Assembly (NCBI GenBank): GCA_051294375.1 | Contig: CM119271.1 | Location: 10,667,376-10,731,375 of the forward strand | From: Paraspadella gotoi | Lineage: Eukaryota; Chaetognatha | DNA length: 64,000 bases | Direction of reading: 5' to 3' | In this document: positions 29,519-41,000 of the stretch, piece by piece | Numbering within the stretch: position 1 is the stretch's first letter | Layout of the letters: every line of letters starts with the position of its first letter | The notes under the pieces: generated by a model | Seen by the model: only the letters and a program-made list of their open reading frames with translations | The model's database searches: none | Told to the model about the DNA's origin: nothing | Program-made: the position numbers and the translations under genes

Positions 29519-30085
29519 ATGGAGAGCGACGAGCGATTCCCCGAAGATCGCGACGCCTCGGGCGCCGGTGGCGCCGCCTCCTCCGGCGCCAGTTTCGAGT
29601 GTAACATCTGCTTCGAGGTTGCGAGCGACGCCGTCGTAAGCCTCTGCGGTCACCTTTTCTGTTGGCCCTGCATCCACCAATGGCTGGAGATGGGACCACA
29701 CCGGCAGACCTGCCCCGTCTGCAAGGCCGCCGTATCCAGGGACAAACTCGTACCGCTCTACGGTCGCGGTTCCGACAGCAACTCCGATCCCAGGGACAAG
29801 GTTCCGCCGCGACCGAGCGGGCAGCGAACTGAGCCGCCGCCGGAAAACAACTTTTACGGAGGATGGGGACATCCCGGCGCCGGTGGCGGGGGCGGCGCTA
29901 ACGGCTTCCACATGTCATTCGGCGTTGGCGCGTTTCCCTTTGGATTCTTCTCCTCGACCTTTAACGTCGGAGGCGGTGACTTCGCCGCCGGACAGCAAAG
30001 AGGTGGAGGGGAGGATCAGGAGGTCCTCTCCAAAATGTTTCTCATCATAGCTCTAGTCTTTATTTTTTGGATGATTATGGTTTAA
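29519..30085 (+). CDS. RNF185: ER membrane RING ubiquitin ligase RNF185/RNF5
   Basis: Single exon, 188 residues (human RNF185 192). Seen: RING domain (about 33-76; [36 protein letters not shown]), then ISRDK-like [13 protein letters not shown] and [12 protein letters not shown], a Gly-rich stretch, [15 protein letters not shown] and a C-terminal hydrophobic anchor (about 168-188). The whole order matches RNF185/RNF5, which act in ER-associated degradation. Protostomes often have a single orthologue of both, so the choice of RNF185 over RNF5 is nominal. Confidence 0.93.
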   Translation: MESDERFPEDRDASGAGGAASSGASFECNICFEVASDAVVSLCGHLFCWPCIHQWLEMGPHRQTCPVCKAAVSRDKLVPLYGRGSDSNSDPRDKVPPRPSGQRTEPPPENNFYGGWGHPGAGGGGGANGFHMSFGVGAFPFGFFSSTFNVGGGDFAAGQQRGGGEDQEVLSKMFLIIALVFIFWMIMV

Positions 30086-31248
30086 AAAAAACATTTTCTT
30101 TTAACGAATGTCTTAGCTGGCGCGTCCACTGCCGTACAAATGACGAAATTATGAAATTAAGATCGGACTTAGTTCATCCGAGTTTTGCGTACGTTTATTA
30201 TTTTTGTACCGCGCCACTCGGGGAAATGGTTGAAGAGGTGGTGAAAATTTCCATGTGGGGGTTATCTGAGTTATCAATGTCAGATTAAACGTATTCGATC
30301 GAAAATCCGATTTTAGCATGCGTAATTTAGAATGGTTTTCCATTCGGCCTGTTTTTTTCGAGTCCAGCTTAAGTTCTTTTTTCATTATTAGTTGTTTTAT
30401 GTTTAGACCACTACAAGCGCAATCAGGATACGTTGGGTATTTCTAACAACTTCTTTACTTATTTTCTTTTGTTTCACTTTGTCTTTTCTGTCACTTTTCA
30501 GACAAATACCGTTACTGTTTTTAATTGAACAAATTTTTCCGCAATTTATTTATCAGATATCTAAACTTTTCTGTATTTTTAAAATAGTAATAGTCTGTAC
30601 TTCTTTCGAGAATTTTTTGTCGATTAGACAATAAAAATGTCGGTCGCAGCCTTTCTCCGATGAAGCTCACTCCGTCACCAACTATGAACTTTTTATGACT
30701 CAAATTAGATAGGTCTTAAATGTGTCGGTGATAATTAAATCTTGGGTCGCGAAGATTCTTTCCAAATTATTATAGAGGCTTCGTACTTTGAGCTCAATCA
30801 TCTACTGCTATTGGTTCTGCGTAACCGGTCCCGTTTCACTTTTTTTCAGCGGAACGATGGCCAGGGATCCAGCCCTGAAGGCAAAGCGCAGTCGGGTAAA
30901 CCGGCTCAACCATTGAGTCAGGCAGTTTGAATGCGAGAATGAGACGGTTTCGTGGCCGCCGCTTTTTTTTACTCGGAATTTAATTTTTTTTCAATTTCAC
31001 AGCTAAGAAAATTATAACAATTGTAACTTATGTTTTATCCTAAATATTTTGTATGCCCGAGGGAAAAATCAATTAGCTCTGATATGCTGACCGCAAATGT
31101 AATGAACGATTTTCAAGTTACCGCAATAATCAGTATTCTCTTTCCAAAAAAGTACACATTTAATGAAACAAATGTATGAAACCTTCGCTTTGCTCTTCGA
31201 CTTTTACTTCGTTCTTCGACATCCCTTCCGCCCCCTAAGTCGCTCGTC
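30086..31248. other. RNF185-CENPX spacer with one exon-like block
   Basis: 1.16 kb, mostly AT-rich. At 30848 a run of T followed by CAG precedes a GC-rich block to about 30930, with exon-like composition. It holds a 19-codon ATG frame (30856 to about 30915) and another open frame to 30930. I recognise neither, so I do not call a gene. An acceptor-like CGCCCCCTAAG ends at 31239, 9 nt before the CENPX ATG. Confidence 0.45.
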
Positions 31249-31530
31249 ATGAATCCCCCTCCTTCCGCCGCGCCTACCCCTTCGCCGCCGGCCCTCAACG
31301 CCGCCCTCGTCCGACGCCTTCTCGATTCCTCCATCGAGACGCCGGGCGGTCTCCGCGTCACCGCCGACGCGGTCATCCTCACGCGGGATTTGCTCGATCG
31401 ATTCTTGACGGAAGCGTGCCTCCGCGCTGCCGCGCTGCGGCGCCAGGAGGCGGGCGACGAAGTCGACGAAAAAGTGACGGAGGAACATTTGCTGCGGATT
31501 CTGCCGCAGCTGCTGCTCGACTTTTCTTGA
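31249..31530 (+). CDS. CENPX: Centromere protein X / MHF2 histone-fold protein
   Basis: Single exon, 93 residues (human 81). CENP-X pairs with CENP-S as a histone-fold tetramer in the CENP-T/W/S/X kinetochore complex and, as MHF, stimulates FANCM at damaged DNA. Seen: a Pro/Ala-rich start, a histone-fold helix pattern (GGLRVTADAVILTRDLLDRF, then VDEKVTEEHLLRI) and the family-typical end LPQLLLDF. The gene sits only 159 bp before NXF1, on the same strand. Confidence 0.85.
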   Translation: MNPPPSAAPTPSPPALNAALVRRLLDSSIETPGGLRVTADAVILTRDLLDRFLTEACLRAAALRRQEAGDEVDEKVTEEHLLRILPQLLLDFS

Positions 31531-31689
31531 GTCTTCGAGTGTCTGTTTATTTTAATTTTTTAAAGTTTTTGATGCAGCCTTTTTTTTTCAGATCTAAGAC
31601 CTCACCCAAACTGACTCTTTAACTTGACCCAAACTTGACCCCAATCCCGACCTGAACTCCCAAACGCAACCCCCAACTCTTTCGTCGAC
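31531..31689 (+). promoter_or_regulatory. CENPX-NXF1 intercistronic region with a strong 3' splice site
   Basis: Only 60 nt after the CENPX stop, a GATGCAG plus nine-T tract ends in CAG at 31591, a textbook acceptor. NXF1's ATG follows 98 nt later. No AATAAA and no partner donor are evident. This matches the layout of an operon junction resolved by trans-splicing; a promoter plus cis 5'-UTR intron would need to fit in very little space. Confidence 0.45.
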
Positions 31690-34600
31690 ATGAGTTTCTC
31701 CGGCGTCGCATTCGAGAATTTCTCGGTGACGGCGAGGGACGACGCGTTGGCGACGCAGCGCACCGCCGCCCTTCCAAGCTCCTCCCCCTCCTCTTCCTCC
31801 GCAACCAGCGGCGTCATGAATAGAATCGGCAGCAGGGGCGCCGCGTCGCCGCCTTCCTCCAACGGTCGGATCCCCGTCCTGCAGCGGCTCGGCGGTCCGC
31901 CGCGGATGGAGACGTCGTGGTCTCGATCGATGCACGATGATAGACAACCGAGACATCGTGACAGGTTGTTGTTGTTGATGGCGATGATGTTGATGATGAT
32001 CATGATGATTAATTATTTTAAAAATCCCTCGATTTTATTTATTTATTTATCTTATTATATTGATGAAAACAAATATTACTACAATTCTCTAAAAAATTTT
32101 TTTCCTTAGTACAAAATGAGCGTATGACCACGCTTTTAAACTAAAGGTTTACATGGTAACAATTTGAAAACCGGCCCCTAGTAAAAAGCTGCCATTTGCA
32201 AACGCGTAGTGATTTTATTAATTAATATCGATAACAAATATTAAATTTCTCTTGCAGGGGACGAGGCGGAGTGCCCTCCGGTCATTGGCGAGGCGGAAAT
32301 CGTGGCGCCCCTGGCGGATATCGCAATCAGCGCGGTGGTCCACGTGGCGGACCCCGTGGCGGAGGCGGCGGCTACGGCGGCTACGGAGGACATGGCGGCC
32401 GAGGATCGTATCGTCCAAGGTTGCAGTTTTACAGGCGGTTGGATTTTTTGTCGGACAGAGAGCAACTTAACTTTTTGAGGGGTGGGGAAGGGGGAATGAA
32501 AAAATTTTTAAAAAACGTCATTGACATAAAAGATATCCGTTTTTTTGTGGTCCAAAATTTAGTTCAAAATATTTTTTAAAAAAATATTGCCAACAACCTT
32601 ATGCGAGTAATTCCCTTTCCTAACGGTTGGCTCTAAAATTCTCGTCAAACTCTTATCTCATCTTCGCCCCCAATGTTTGATCCGATCTCGCGCCAGGGGT
32701 AATTATCACCGACGGAACGATCAGAACTTCCGGGGAGACGGAGACGTCGCCATGAATCCGTCCGAGGATTCCCGAAGGAGGCCCATCGCGCAATATCGCG
32801 GCAGGGAAGATCGGAGGTGAGGAAAGAGAGTTGGCTCGGCTTCATCGTCGAACCCTTTCGATATTCTTAATTCCCTCTCCTTATCCCGATGATTCCCTTG
32901 TATCGGAATAATTGTAGCGACCCGACTTGACAATTGTTTTGAATATAAAAAAATAACGGGGTCGGTTTGCTCAAACTGAATTCGTCCCTTAAATTTTTAT
33001 TTATTTGTACAATATTTAGATTTTATTTTTTCCCTGTCGCTTCGTTAATATCATTATCGATGTCATTACGCGACATTTCAGGGACTTTTTTAGGTAAATT
33101 ATTTTACTTTATAAAATTATTTCTTTGTTTTATTTCTTTCTTTTCGTTGATTTTCGAAGCATTAAAGGAAAAAGTTTTAATTTTTGTTTCAACAACGAAT
33201 GTAATTAGCATGAAAAGCGTATATGTTTCGGCTATATTGTTAGCATTCATCTGCGCAAAATTTGATTTAAAATTCTTTCAGATTTTTTGCCAAAAAGTGA
33301 TTTTGCGCTGATGTAGGCTAACAATATAGCCGAAACATGTCCGTTTTTCACGTTAATTACATTCGTTGTTGAAAAAAAAAAAATAAAAACTTTTTCCCTT
33401 TAAAATTATTTCTCTAATCATTATACTTATATTATCTCTCAAAATTGTTTTCCCTTCTCAACCTCAGAAGCGGTCATGACAACGCGGAGAAATGGTTTAA
33501 AGTTCGAATTCGCAACACGAGAGGGAAAATGTGGGAGAAAACGGAACTCCTCAAGATCCTCGCCGAGGGCGTGGCCACGCCCTTTAACGCCTTCAGCTAC
33601 GTGGAAGAAGAGAACAGCATCTGCTTTTGGGTGGAGGGAGTCTCGCTGGCCGGTGCGTTTATAATACGAGAGAACTTGATTTATGTGTTCAGTAGTTTAT
33701 ACTAGGAGCGGACATTTTTTTATTCAATAATCGTAGATAGTTAACTAATTAATATCTGGATTAAGTGATCTATATAGTACGTTATATAGAAGTGCCGAAT
33801 CTGTCTTAATACGAAGATAAAAATGTTTCGGTTTGATTTTATTCCGAAAAAAATGAAAATATTGAAGAGACAGTAATTATTGTTATGTGTTAGTGACAGA
33901 ACCGTTCAATATAAGCAGTCCCTGAGCTTCGGATCAGGCTGTAACACCCTGTTACAGGCGGGTTAAGCGCCCCGTCCCTCTTAACTGCCAGACGACCACC
34001 GGGCTAGAACCCCGGACCTTTGGGTTGGGAGGCGAATGACTTGCCTCCGGCACCAATGGCCGCTGATGAACGGTTGGTGGATTTTAGTCCACCATAATAT
34101 GTATTTTTTTTTATTTTCGCTCTCAGATTCTTTTCGCGCGGTCCAAAATCGGTTGACGATGCCCGACAACACGAAAATTCCCATTAACGTCATCCCTTTC
34201 CACGAATCTCCGCCCGTTAATCTGGAAGATGCGAACGTCATTGACGCTATGAAGACGGTAATTCAAGATCATCAATTGTCTATAAGAAATCTATTTGCTA
34301 CAAAAAATAGAACCACAAAAATATCAATTTTTTTTCACTTTCCACTTCTTCCTGTGTAGGCGTTAAACAATCGTTATCAGCTGGACGTAGGATCCTTGGA
34401 ATTAGCCGATTTTGATAAAGACGAAGCATTTCTATCTCAGGTGCGGAAAATATTTGTTTGTTTTTTTTTTTGGTTTGTTTTTTTTTTTCAAAATTGTCCA
34501 GAAGTCCTAACCGAAATATATATATTTTTTTAAATTAGGGTTACTATCTTCCTTTGAACAATCCTCGCGTTTTGGACGCCTTGACGAAAATCATTAAGGC

Positions 34601-36145
34601 GGTTCAAGTCCAAGTCAAAGCTTTGAGTCTTCGCAACAACCGACTCGTCGTTCTTGATCACGTCGCCAGATCTTTCAAAGGTGAGACAATAGACTTAGTA
34701 TTTTTATGTCTAAGAATGTCATTTATTAGCTAAAATTCAAATTAGGTGGGGGAACGAAAAACGCTGATTTAAAAAGTTTTTCTCTTCTCAACCAACCCCT
34801 CCTTCAGGCGCGGATTCCTCCATCGAGGTCCTCCATCTCGGCGACAACCGAATTCGCGGCCTCAACGAACTCGAGAAGATCAAATCCTGGCCTCTCAAGA
34901 TGCTCCACTTGGAGGGGAACAACTTCGGTCGCGGAGCCAAGACCGATCGGGAATCCTTCATCGAAACCATCCGCCGCATCTTCCCGCGCCTCGAGAGGCT
35001 CGACGAAGAGGAGATGCCGAAGGCGATCGGCTTCGCCTTGGAGAACGAGGCCGTCAACAAGGCTCTCCCGTTGGCCAAGAGATTTTTCTACGCTTCGGAA
35101 GAACCCAAGCGACTTATCTCTCAGGTTTGGTTAATTGTCTAAAGTCTTAATAAATAGTAATTTGGTTTGTCCTTGATTTCGAATGTGGTGTGAGGGATGA
35201 TTGCTATTTTTGTTACTCGATATAGGCCCTATAAGTTTCGTCTAAGTAATAAGCACCCTATATTATAGGGTGCTTATTACTTAGACGAAACTTATCTTTA
35301 ATCTTGTTATCGTTCTGTTCGCTCCCTACAGTTTCTGCAAGTTTACTTTGATTTATACGACAAAGACAAGCAGCAGCTTCTGCCCGCTTATCATTCGACG
35401 GCGGTCTTCTCCCTTTCCGCCGCCTACAACAAAGCCGTCCCCGGGAAACAATCACCGTTCGACGAGTACTTCAAGGGCAAAAGCAGGAATCTTATGAGAT
35501 CGGGTAAGTGAAAGGGGGGGAAGGTGTGTTAACGTCGTTCTTTCTCTTGAGGTGATGATAAACTCTTTGTCGTTTTCAGTCGCTCCCCCCATCGCCTTGA
35601 AATCCTGCCCGCTCGACATTTTGGCTTTTCTCAACGGACTCCCCAAGACGCAACACGATCCCAACTCTTTCACCATCGACACCGGATTCGTTTCCGCGTC
35701 GCTCATGACCTTCGTCGTCACGGGTAAATTATGACTTAAAATTAATATTAATTTTGATTATTATTAATATTAATCCCCCTTTTTCAGGCGTCTTCCGCGA
35801 GGAGGTCGAACCTTCCTCTTCTTACTCTTCGGACGACTCGTGGACTCTTCGTTCCTTCTCTCGATCTTTCGTCACGATCCCTATCGGCACCGGTGAGTTG
35901 GAAAGGTTTTTCAGGGGATCCTAAGATCGTAAGAATTCGAATATAACTTTATTTCATAAAACGAGTCCCTTTATTTTCCGCACAAGTCTTTATTTACAAG
36001 AAGGTAAAAATGATACAAGAAAATATCGCGAGAAACCATTCGGGCCGACGTCTCGCTTTCAACCAAAGTTCGATCTTTCCCTCTCCGCCCTCGGCCCATC
36101 GAACGTCCCTCCCCTTTCACCCAGTCCCGCTTCCGCTATCGTGAT

Positions 36146-36225
<80 letters not shown>

Positions 36226-36840
36226 CTCTTCCGTTTATCCTCTAGTTCATGGTGTTAGGCGAGAGAGGGAGAGGGTGAAGATGGAGGGAGGGAGGCGGAG
36301 ATTAGAAAGTATGTATTTAAAAGTCGTTAATTTAAGGAATTTAATTTAATTTAATTTAAGGAATGCAAATCATCAACGATCAACTGACGTTGACGAGCGT
36401 CACTGAAGAACAGAAGAAATCTTCTTTTCTCTCCGTCGAAGCTTCAGCAGCCGTCAACTCCCAGCCGAACGTGGTTCTGACCGAGGAACAAAAGCAAATC
36501 ATGGCGCAGTACATGCAGGTGAAGCGAGAGCGCAAAGATTTAATTAATTAGTACCTCATTCTCTTTTACTTATAGTCGTGTTTTGATCAAGTATTCGAGT
36601 AATTTTATTCTGATACTTAAAAGTTTATTACTACTTGAAACCTCTCATAACGGGAACAGTTATGGTGATTAATTTTTTACGAAATCTTCTTACTAACCGG
36701 TTTTCCAGGCGACGAACCTTGCCGAGAGTTTCGCGTTCGAGGCTTTGACGAAGTCCAACTGGAATTTAGTCGCGGCTCAAACTCTCTTCAGCGAACTCCG
36801 CGAGACCATTCCCCCTCACGCCTTTCGCACTCAGCAGTAG
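31690..36840 (+). CDS. NXF1: Nuclear RNA export factor 1 (TAP/Mex67)
   Basis: Thirteen exons join in phase to 707 residues: 31690-31964, 32258-32419, 32697-32816, 33468-33652, 34127-34257, 34360-34440, 34539-34680, 34808-35124, 35332-35503, 35580-35723, 35788-35892, 36361-36518, 36709-36840. NXF1 carries mRNA through nuclear pores with NXT1. Seen in order: RGG/Gly-rich RNA-binding N-terminus (PRGGPRGGGGGYGGYGGHGG), RRM-like domain (EKWFKVRIRNTRGKMWEKTE), leucine-rich repeats (VKALSLRNNRLVVLDHV, LHLGDNRIRGLNELEKI), NTF2-like domain (FLQVYFDLYDKDKQQLLPAY, AFLNGLPKTQHDPNSFTIDT) and a terminal UBA-like nucleoporin-binding domain (ALTKSNWNLVAAQTLFSELR). Introns hold a foldback element, a SINE-like sequence, a palindrome and CT repeats. 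Confidence 0.95.
33161..33405. mobile_element. Foldback (MITE-like) element with ~100-bp inverted arms
   Basis: Left arm about 33161-33262 and right arm about 33299-33405 are imperfect reverse complements (by eye around 85%), with about 35 bp between. Shared blocks include CAACAACGAATGTAATTA, ATGTTTCGGCTATATTGTTA and GCGCAAAAT. It lies in an NXF1 intron. A related fragment is at 2815-2905. No reading frame is present, so it would be non-autonomous. Confidence 0.75.
33930..34080 (-). repeat. tRNA-derived SINE-like sequence
   Basis: Read on the minus strand, a TGGTGCCGGAGGCAAG segment (A-box-like) is followed by GCCTCCCAACCCAAAGGTC and GGGGTTCTAGCCCGG (B-box-like, cf. GGTTCGANTCC), in tRNA spacing. 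The GC-rich block sits in an AT-rich NXF1 intron. The T-loop has diverged (CTAG for CGAA), suggesting a decayed SINE head rather than a working tRNA gene. Confidence 0.5.
35231..35295. repeat. Perfect 65-bp palindrome
   Basis: Bases 35231-35262 are the exact reverse complement of 35264-35295, around one central T at 35263. It lies in the NXF1 intron between the exons ending at 35124 and starting at 35332. The arm starts ATAAGTTTCGTCTAAGTAAT. Confidence 0.95.
36150..36229 (+). repeat. (CT)n microsatellite in an NXF1 intron
   Basis: A CT run of nearly 80 bp, interrupted once near 36208, upstream of exon 12. The same intron ends with a TTTAA pentanucleotide run (36339-36359) directly before the acceptor. 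Confidence 0.9.
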
Positions 36841-38045
36841 CCGACAAAAGTCATCCGGAGCCGGAGAAGAAAAAAAAAAATTTTCGCCATCGGCCTTATC
36901 ATCTTTTTTTCCCCCATCGACTCTAGTTTGTGTCCGCGTGTTCGTGCGATGAACCTCGAAAGAAAAGAGAATATGATCGTCCTGTATTAGCTTTCTCGCC
37001 CCCACACATTTTTGTCTCATTCTTATTGCTCTCGTACCCGTGTAGATAATCGGTAAAGCGTTTCACGCTCTTACTTGGGTCTCATTTCTTTTTTTAAACT
37101 TCTTGTTATATTTCGAAGTCTTAGGTTAACAAATACTACATACACATGTGTCGGAGAAAACGGAAGTGGGGGAATGGGTTCGAACGCTTGGATTTAGATT
37201 CTTTCTCGCCGTCAAAATCGGTCGAAGGGTCGATATTTTTACGGCTGGGAAATTGATTTCGAAAATCCCACGACCACGCGTTTTCAAACCTTCGTCTTTT
37301 TTTTACCGAGGAGAAGTCCCCGATAAAAAGACGAGTCTGTCCCTTTTCTCCCCATTCCGACCGACACCTACCCTCACCCCCTCACCCCCCCCCCTTATTT
37401 CCCAACAGGGGATTTCATTGTTTGGGAATTTTTTCTTCAGTTTAATCCACCGCTGAATTATAGTCCGCGTTCTCGCTCCGAGACGACAACCTTGTATTTT
37501 TTTTGGTGGCAGATTATTAACGACGTCGCTAGATCTCATTTCGCTCTTTAGAATTTTATTTATTCATTCGTTTAAAAAAAGAAGAAAATTTGGGTAATTT
37601 AAAAGTAAGTCGCCTCAGTTAAATGTTTAAAAAATCCGAAAATGCCATTCGTTTTATATCACCTTAAGTCTTGACGCCTGCTCCCGTTTTCTAATGTTCA
37701 TGAATAACCTGGTTGTCTCTATTCATAAGCAGAATTATCCGTTCTTCGCGGAAATCGACTTTTTTGTGAGGGAGGATAAATAAATCTCGGAAGAAAAGTG
37801 ATCTCTAACTCTGGTGTGGAAAACAAAATTCTCGACTAGTCTTAAAATCAGTTCTCTCTTCAAGTGAAACTTCTACGTCAAATCCTCGTCCTACGAACGA
37901 CCGAAACTAAAAAGGAATCTCATAGACTCTCGTGATAATAACATATCCGCGCGAATCTCCGACACGAAAACCCGCGAAAACTTTTTTTTTCCTTCTCGTC
38001 GACGAACCCGTCCCCCCCGCTTACCTCAACCACCGCCCCGACCCG
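36841..38045. other. NXF1-hexokinase spacer
   Basis: 1.2 kb of mostly AT-rich sequence with T, A and C runs. No convincing exon. A GGGTTCGAACG near 37174 resembles a tRNA B-box but has no tRNA context. Confidence 0.5.
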
Positions 38046-41000
38046 ATGTTGACGGGAAGTTTGCTGAGTCACCGACGTCGACGCCCGAATCAGGGTCGCG
38101 GCCAAATCTACATCCCCAACGGCGAATACTCCTCGGCGATACATCACCGATTCACCCCGGAGGGCCTCACTCGATCCAGAGCCAGCGGAAGAGTCAGTCA
38201 GTCATGGTCAGTTTTAGGGTTCGCGGTTTTTCGGGGAAATATTGGATTTTTTTTCTCATTCAATTTTTTTTGGTTGTCGGCAAAAAAAATATCTTTACTT
38301 TTTGGAGTCAAGTATTTAACAAAATATTTTTTTGACAACATTGAAACTTATCATTGTGATTGCATTGCTAATTTTTATTTTGTTTTTCCCTTTTTTTTTT
38401 AAATATTAGATTTTAACAGATTTATAAACATTATTAAAAAGTATAATTTATCTTTAAAGGTTAGTATATGTTTGGAGTTTAGGGGAAAAGTAGGGTAATT
38501 CCTGTTAATTATTTAATTTTTTTGTTGTGATTAAATATTTCATGTTATGACATTATGTGTGGTCATCTGATATTAATTTTAGAAAGAATCTGTAAATGTA
38601 AACTGGAATTACTTTACTTTTCCCTTATGTGACATATTTTTTTAGATTTATTTATCATAGACCTAAATCTTCTTTAAGGCTAAAGATATTATATATACAT
38701 TTGAATTTGGTGATGTAGAATTTTCTAAGTGTAAAAGTCTTTGCTAAAATTAGTATAGCAGTTAATTTCCTCAGTTTCAAAACAAGCTATAACTTTCACT
38801 GTCTTTTATAGATATTTCCAAAGCTTAGCCTAGGTAGATGGCATATGATATTTTCAGATAGAAGAGCCCTTATGAAACTTTATATGATTGTAATTTTTTA
38901 ATTTAAGAATATGAGGTTACTGAGTAAAAATTGAGTAAAAATAATAAATCGGGGCTTGAGTCAAAAATGGGCTAAATATTTTAAAAAAACTTAAAATCAT
39001 AACGTTTCCGAATCATAAGGGCGACATTCTATGGAGAGATTTAATGTGAATGTTTGGGTTGATGTAATAACTATTAAAACGAAATTGACGGGAAGCATCA
39101 TCTCGTTCACTGCGCGATGACACGATTCTATCATATCATTTTTTAAATTATGTTTATATTGGTTAATGGTTATACCAACTTCATTATCTAACGGACGAGT
39201 GGTTTTGAGTTTACGACCCCCCCTCCAAAAAAAAAGAGCCCAATCTTTCAAATCTTCTCCTCCTCCCAACAACGATTCCATCTCTTCCTCTTACAATTTT
39301 CAGTTCCACAAACTCGCTCGAAAACTCTCACCCTTCGACGCCGACTTCCCCCGGCCCGGCCATGCCCGGCTTGAACACCGCCGTCGCTCCCGTCAGCGAC
39401 CGGGTCAGCTTTCCCCCTCACCCCACCGCATCGCTACCCGTCTATATGTCCTTGTCGCTGGAGACGGAGGCTCAAATGAACAAGGTAAGTTTCATCATCT
39501 CAATGTTTTACATTATTAACTTATTCAAAAATTATCAATGACTCAATGATTCAGGTACTCAACGAATTCGTGCTCAGCGACGACACATTGAAGAAGATCA
39601 TGGCCTTGATGAACAACGAGATGGACAAGGGCTTAGACCCGGCGACTCACGAGGAGGTCAGTTGTGAAACAATGGGGAGAAGTCACATTTCCAAAAGAAA
39701 GATATAAACTTGGCCGAATTAAGATATACTTAGAACCGACAAAAATTTTCCCGAGAAAGTCTCTAACCACGGTTAGATTTTAGGAGGATTAGTTTTTCGT
39801 TAATCTGGGTTGTTTTTGAGGAGGAATATTGGTTAATCTTTCCCCTTTTTGAGGAGGAATATTGCTTAATCTTTCCCCTTTTTGAGGAGGAATATTGCTT
39901 CATCTTTCCCCCTTTTTTCTCAGGCGGACATCAAAATGTTTCCGACTTTCGTCCGTTCGGTTCCGGACGGAAGCGAACACGGAGATTTCTTGGCTCTGGA
40001 TCTGGGCGGGACCAACTTTCGAGTCCTTTGGGTCCACATACCCGAAGAGGACTCCGGTGAGTTCGAGCTCAAATTTATATTGAGTTTCATTTAATATATT
40101 TACATTCATATATACAATAAGCCGGTTCAAATTCTCATCAGTACAAACTTTAGTTTTTTCAAAAGGCTTTAATATCATAATCTCTTTTACTTGCAAGATT
40201 CTAAATACCAAAAATAACAAAAGTGCATCGATTGTATCAGAAAAATCTATTCAATAGATGGAGTTTTTTTTAAAGTGAAAAGTTATGGCCTGACAATGTC
40301 AAAAAATTTAATATATATATATATGTATATATGTACCAATTTCTTAAAACCTCTATCTCTACCCTCCCTTGAAAAGGTTCGACGGAGAAGCAAGAGATTA
40401 AAATGAAATCTCGCATCGTCGTCATCCCGGTGAAGCTGATGAAAGGCCCCGGCGAAGACCTCTTCGATCACATCGTCAAGGGGCTCGCCTCTTTTATGGA
40501 GAAGGAGAAGCTCATAGGTCTGTCGACGACCTTCAGAAAGAAAAATAAAAGGGTCAACCACTAATATTTTTTCATTTATTCTCAAAAAAGGAAAATCCCT
40601 GCCTTTGGGATTCACCTTTTCGTTCCCGGTGAAGCAAGAAGGTCTGGACAGGGGACGTCTGGTCACCTGGACGAAAGGCTTCACCTGCGGCGGCGTCGTT
40701 GGTGAAGATGTCGTTGGACTCCTGCACGAGGCCATCCAGCGTCACGCCAAAGCCGTGGAGGTCGTTCTTTTCTTTTGAATCATTGATTCATTGATTGATT
40801 GTTTCCATTTAGCGATTAATACAATTTTAAGCAAATGCCCAATGATTGGTTTCTATTGGTATATTGCTAAAATAGTTTGTGTTACTTCTTATTATTAAAT
40901 TTTTCAAAATCTTTATTAATTATCATTCTTAATTTTTCATCGTGAACGTCAATTACTATACTATTGCGTATTGACAAAATTAAATTTAAAATTTGAATCT

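Noticed and set aside
37160-37190. tRNA gene suggested by GGGTTCGAACG
   Set aside because: No acceptor stem, D-arm or anticodon arm can be placed around it.
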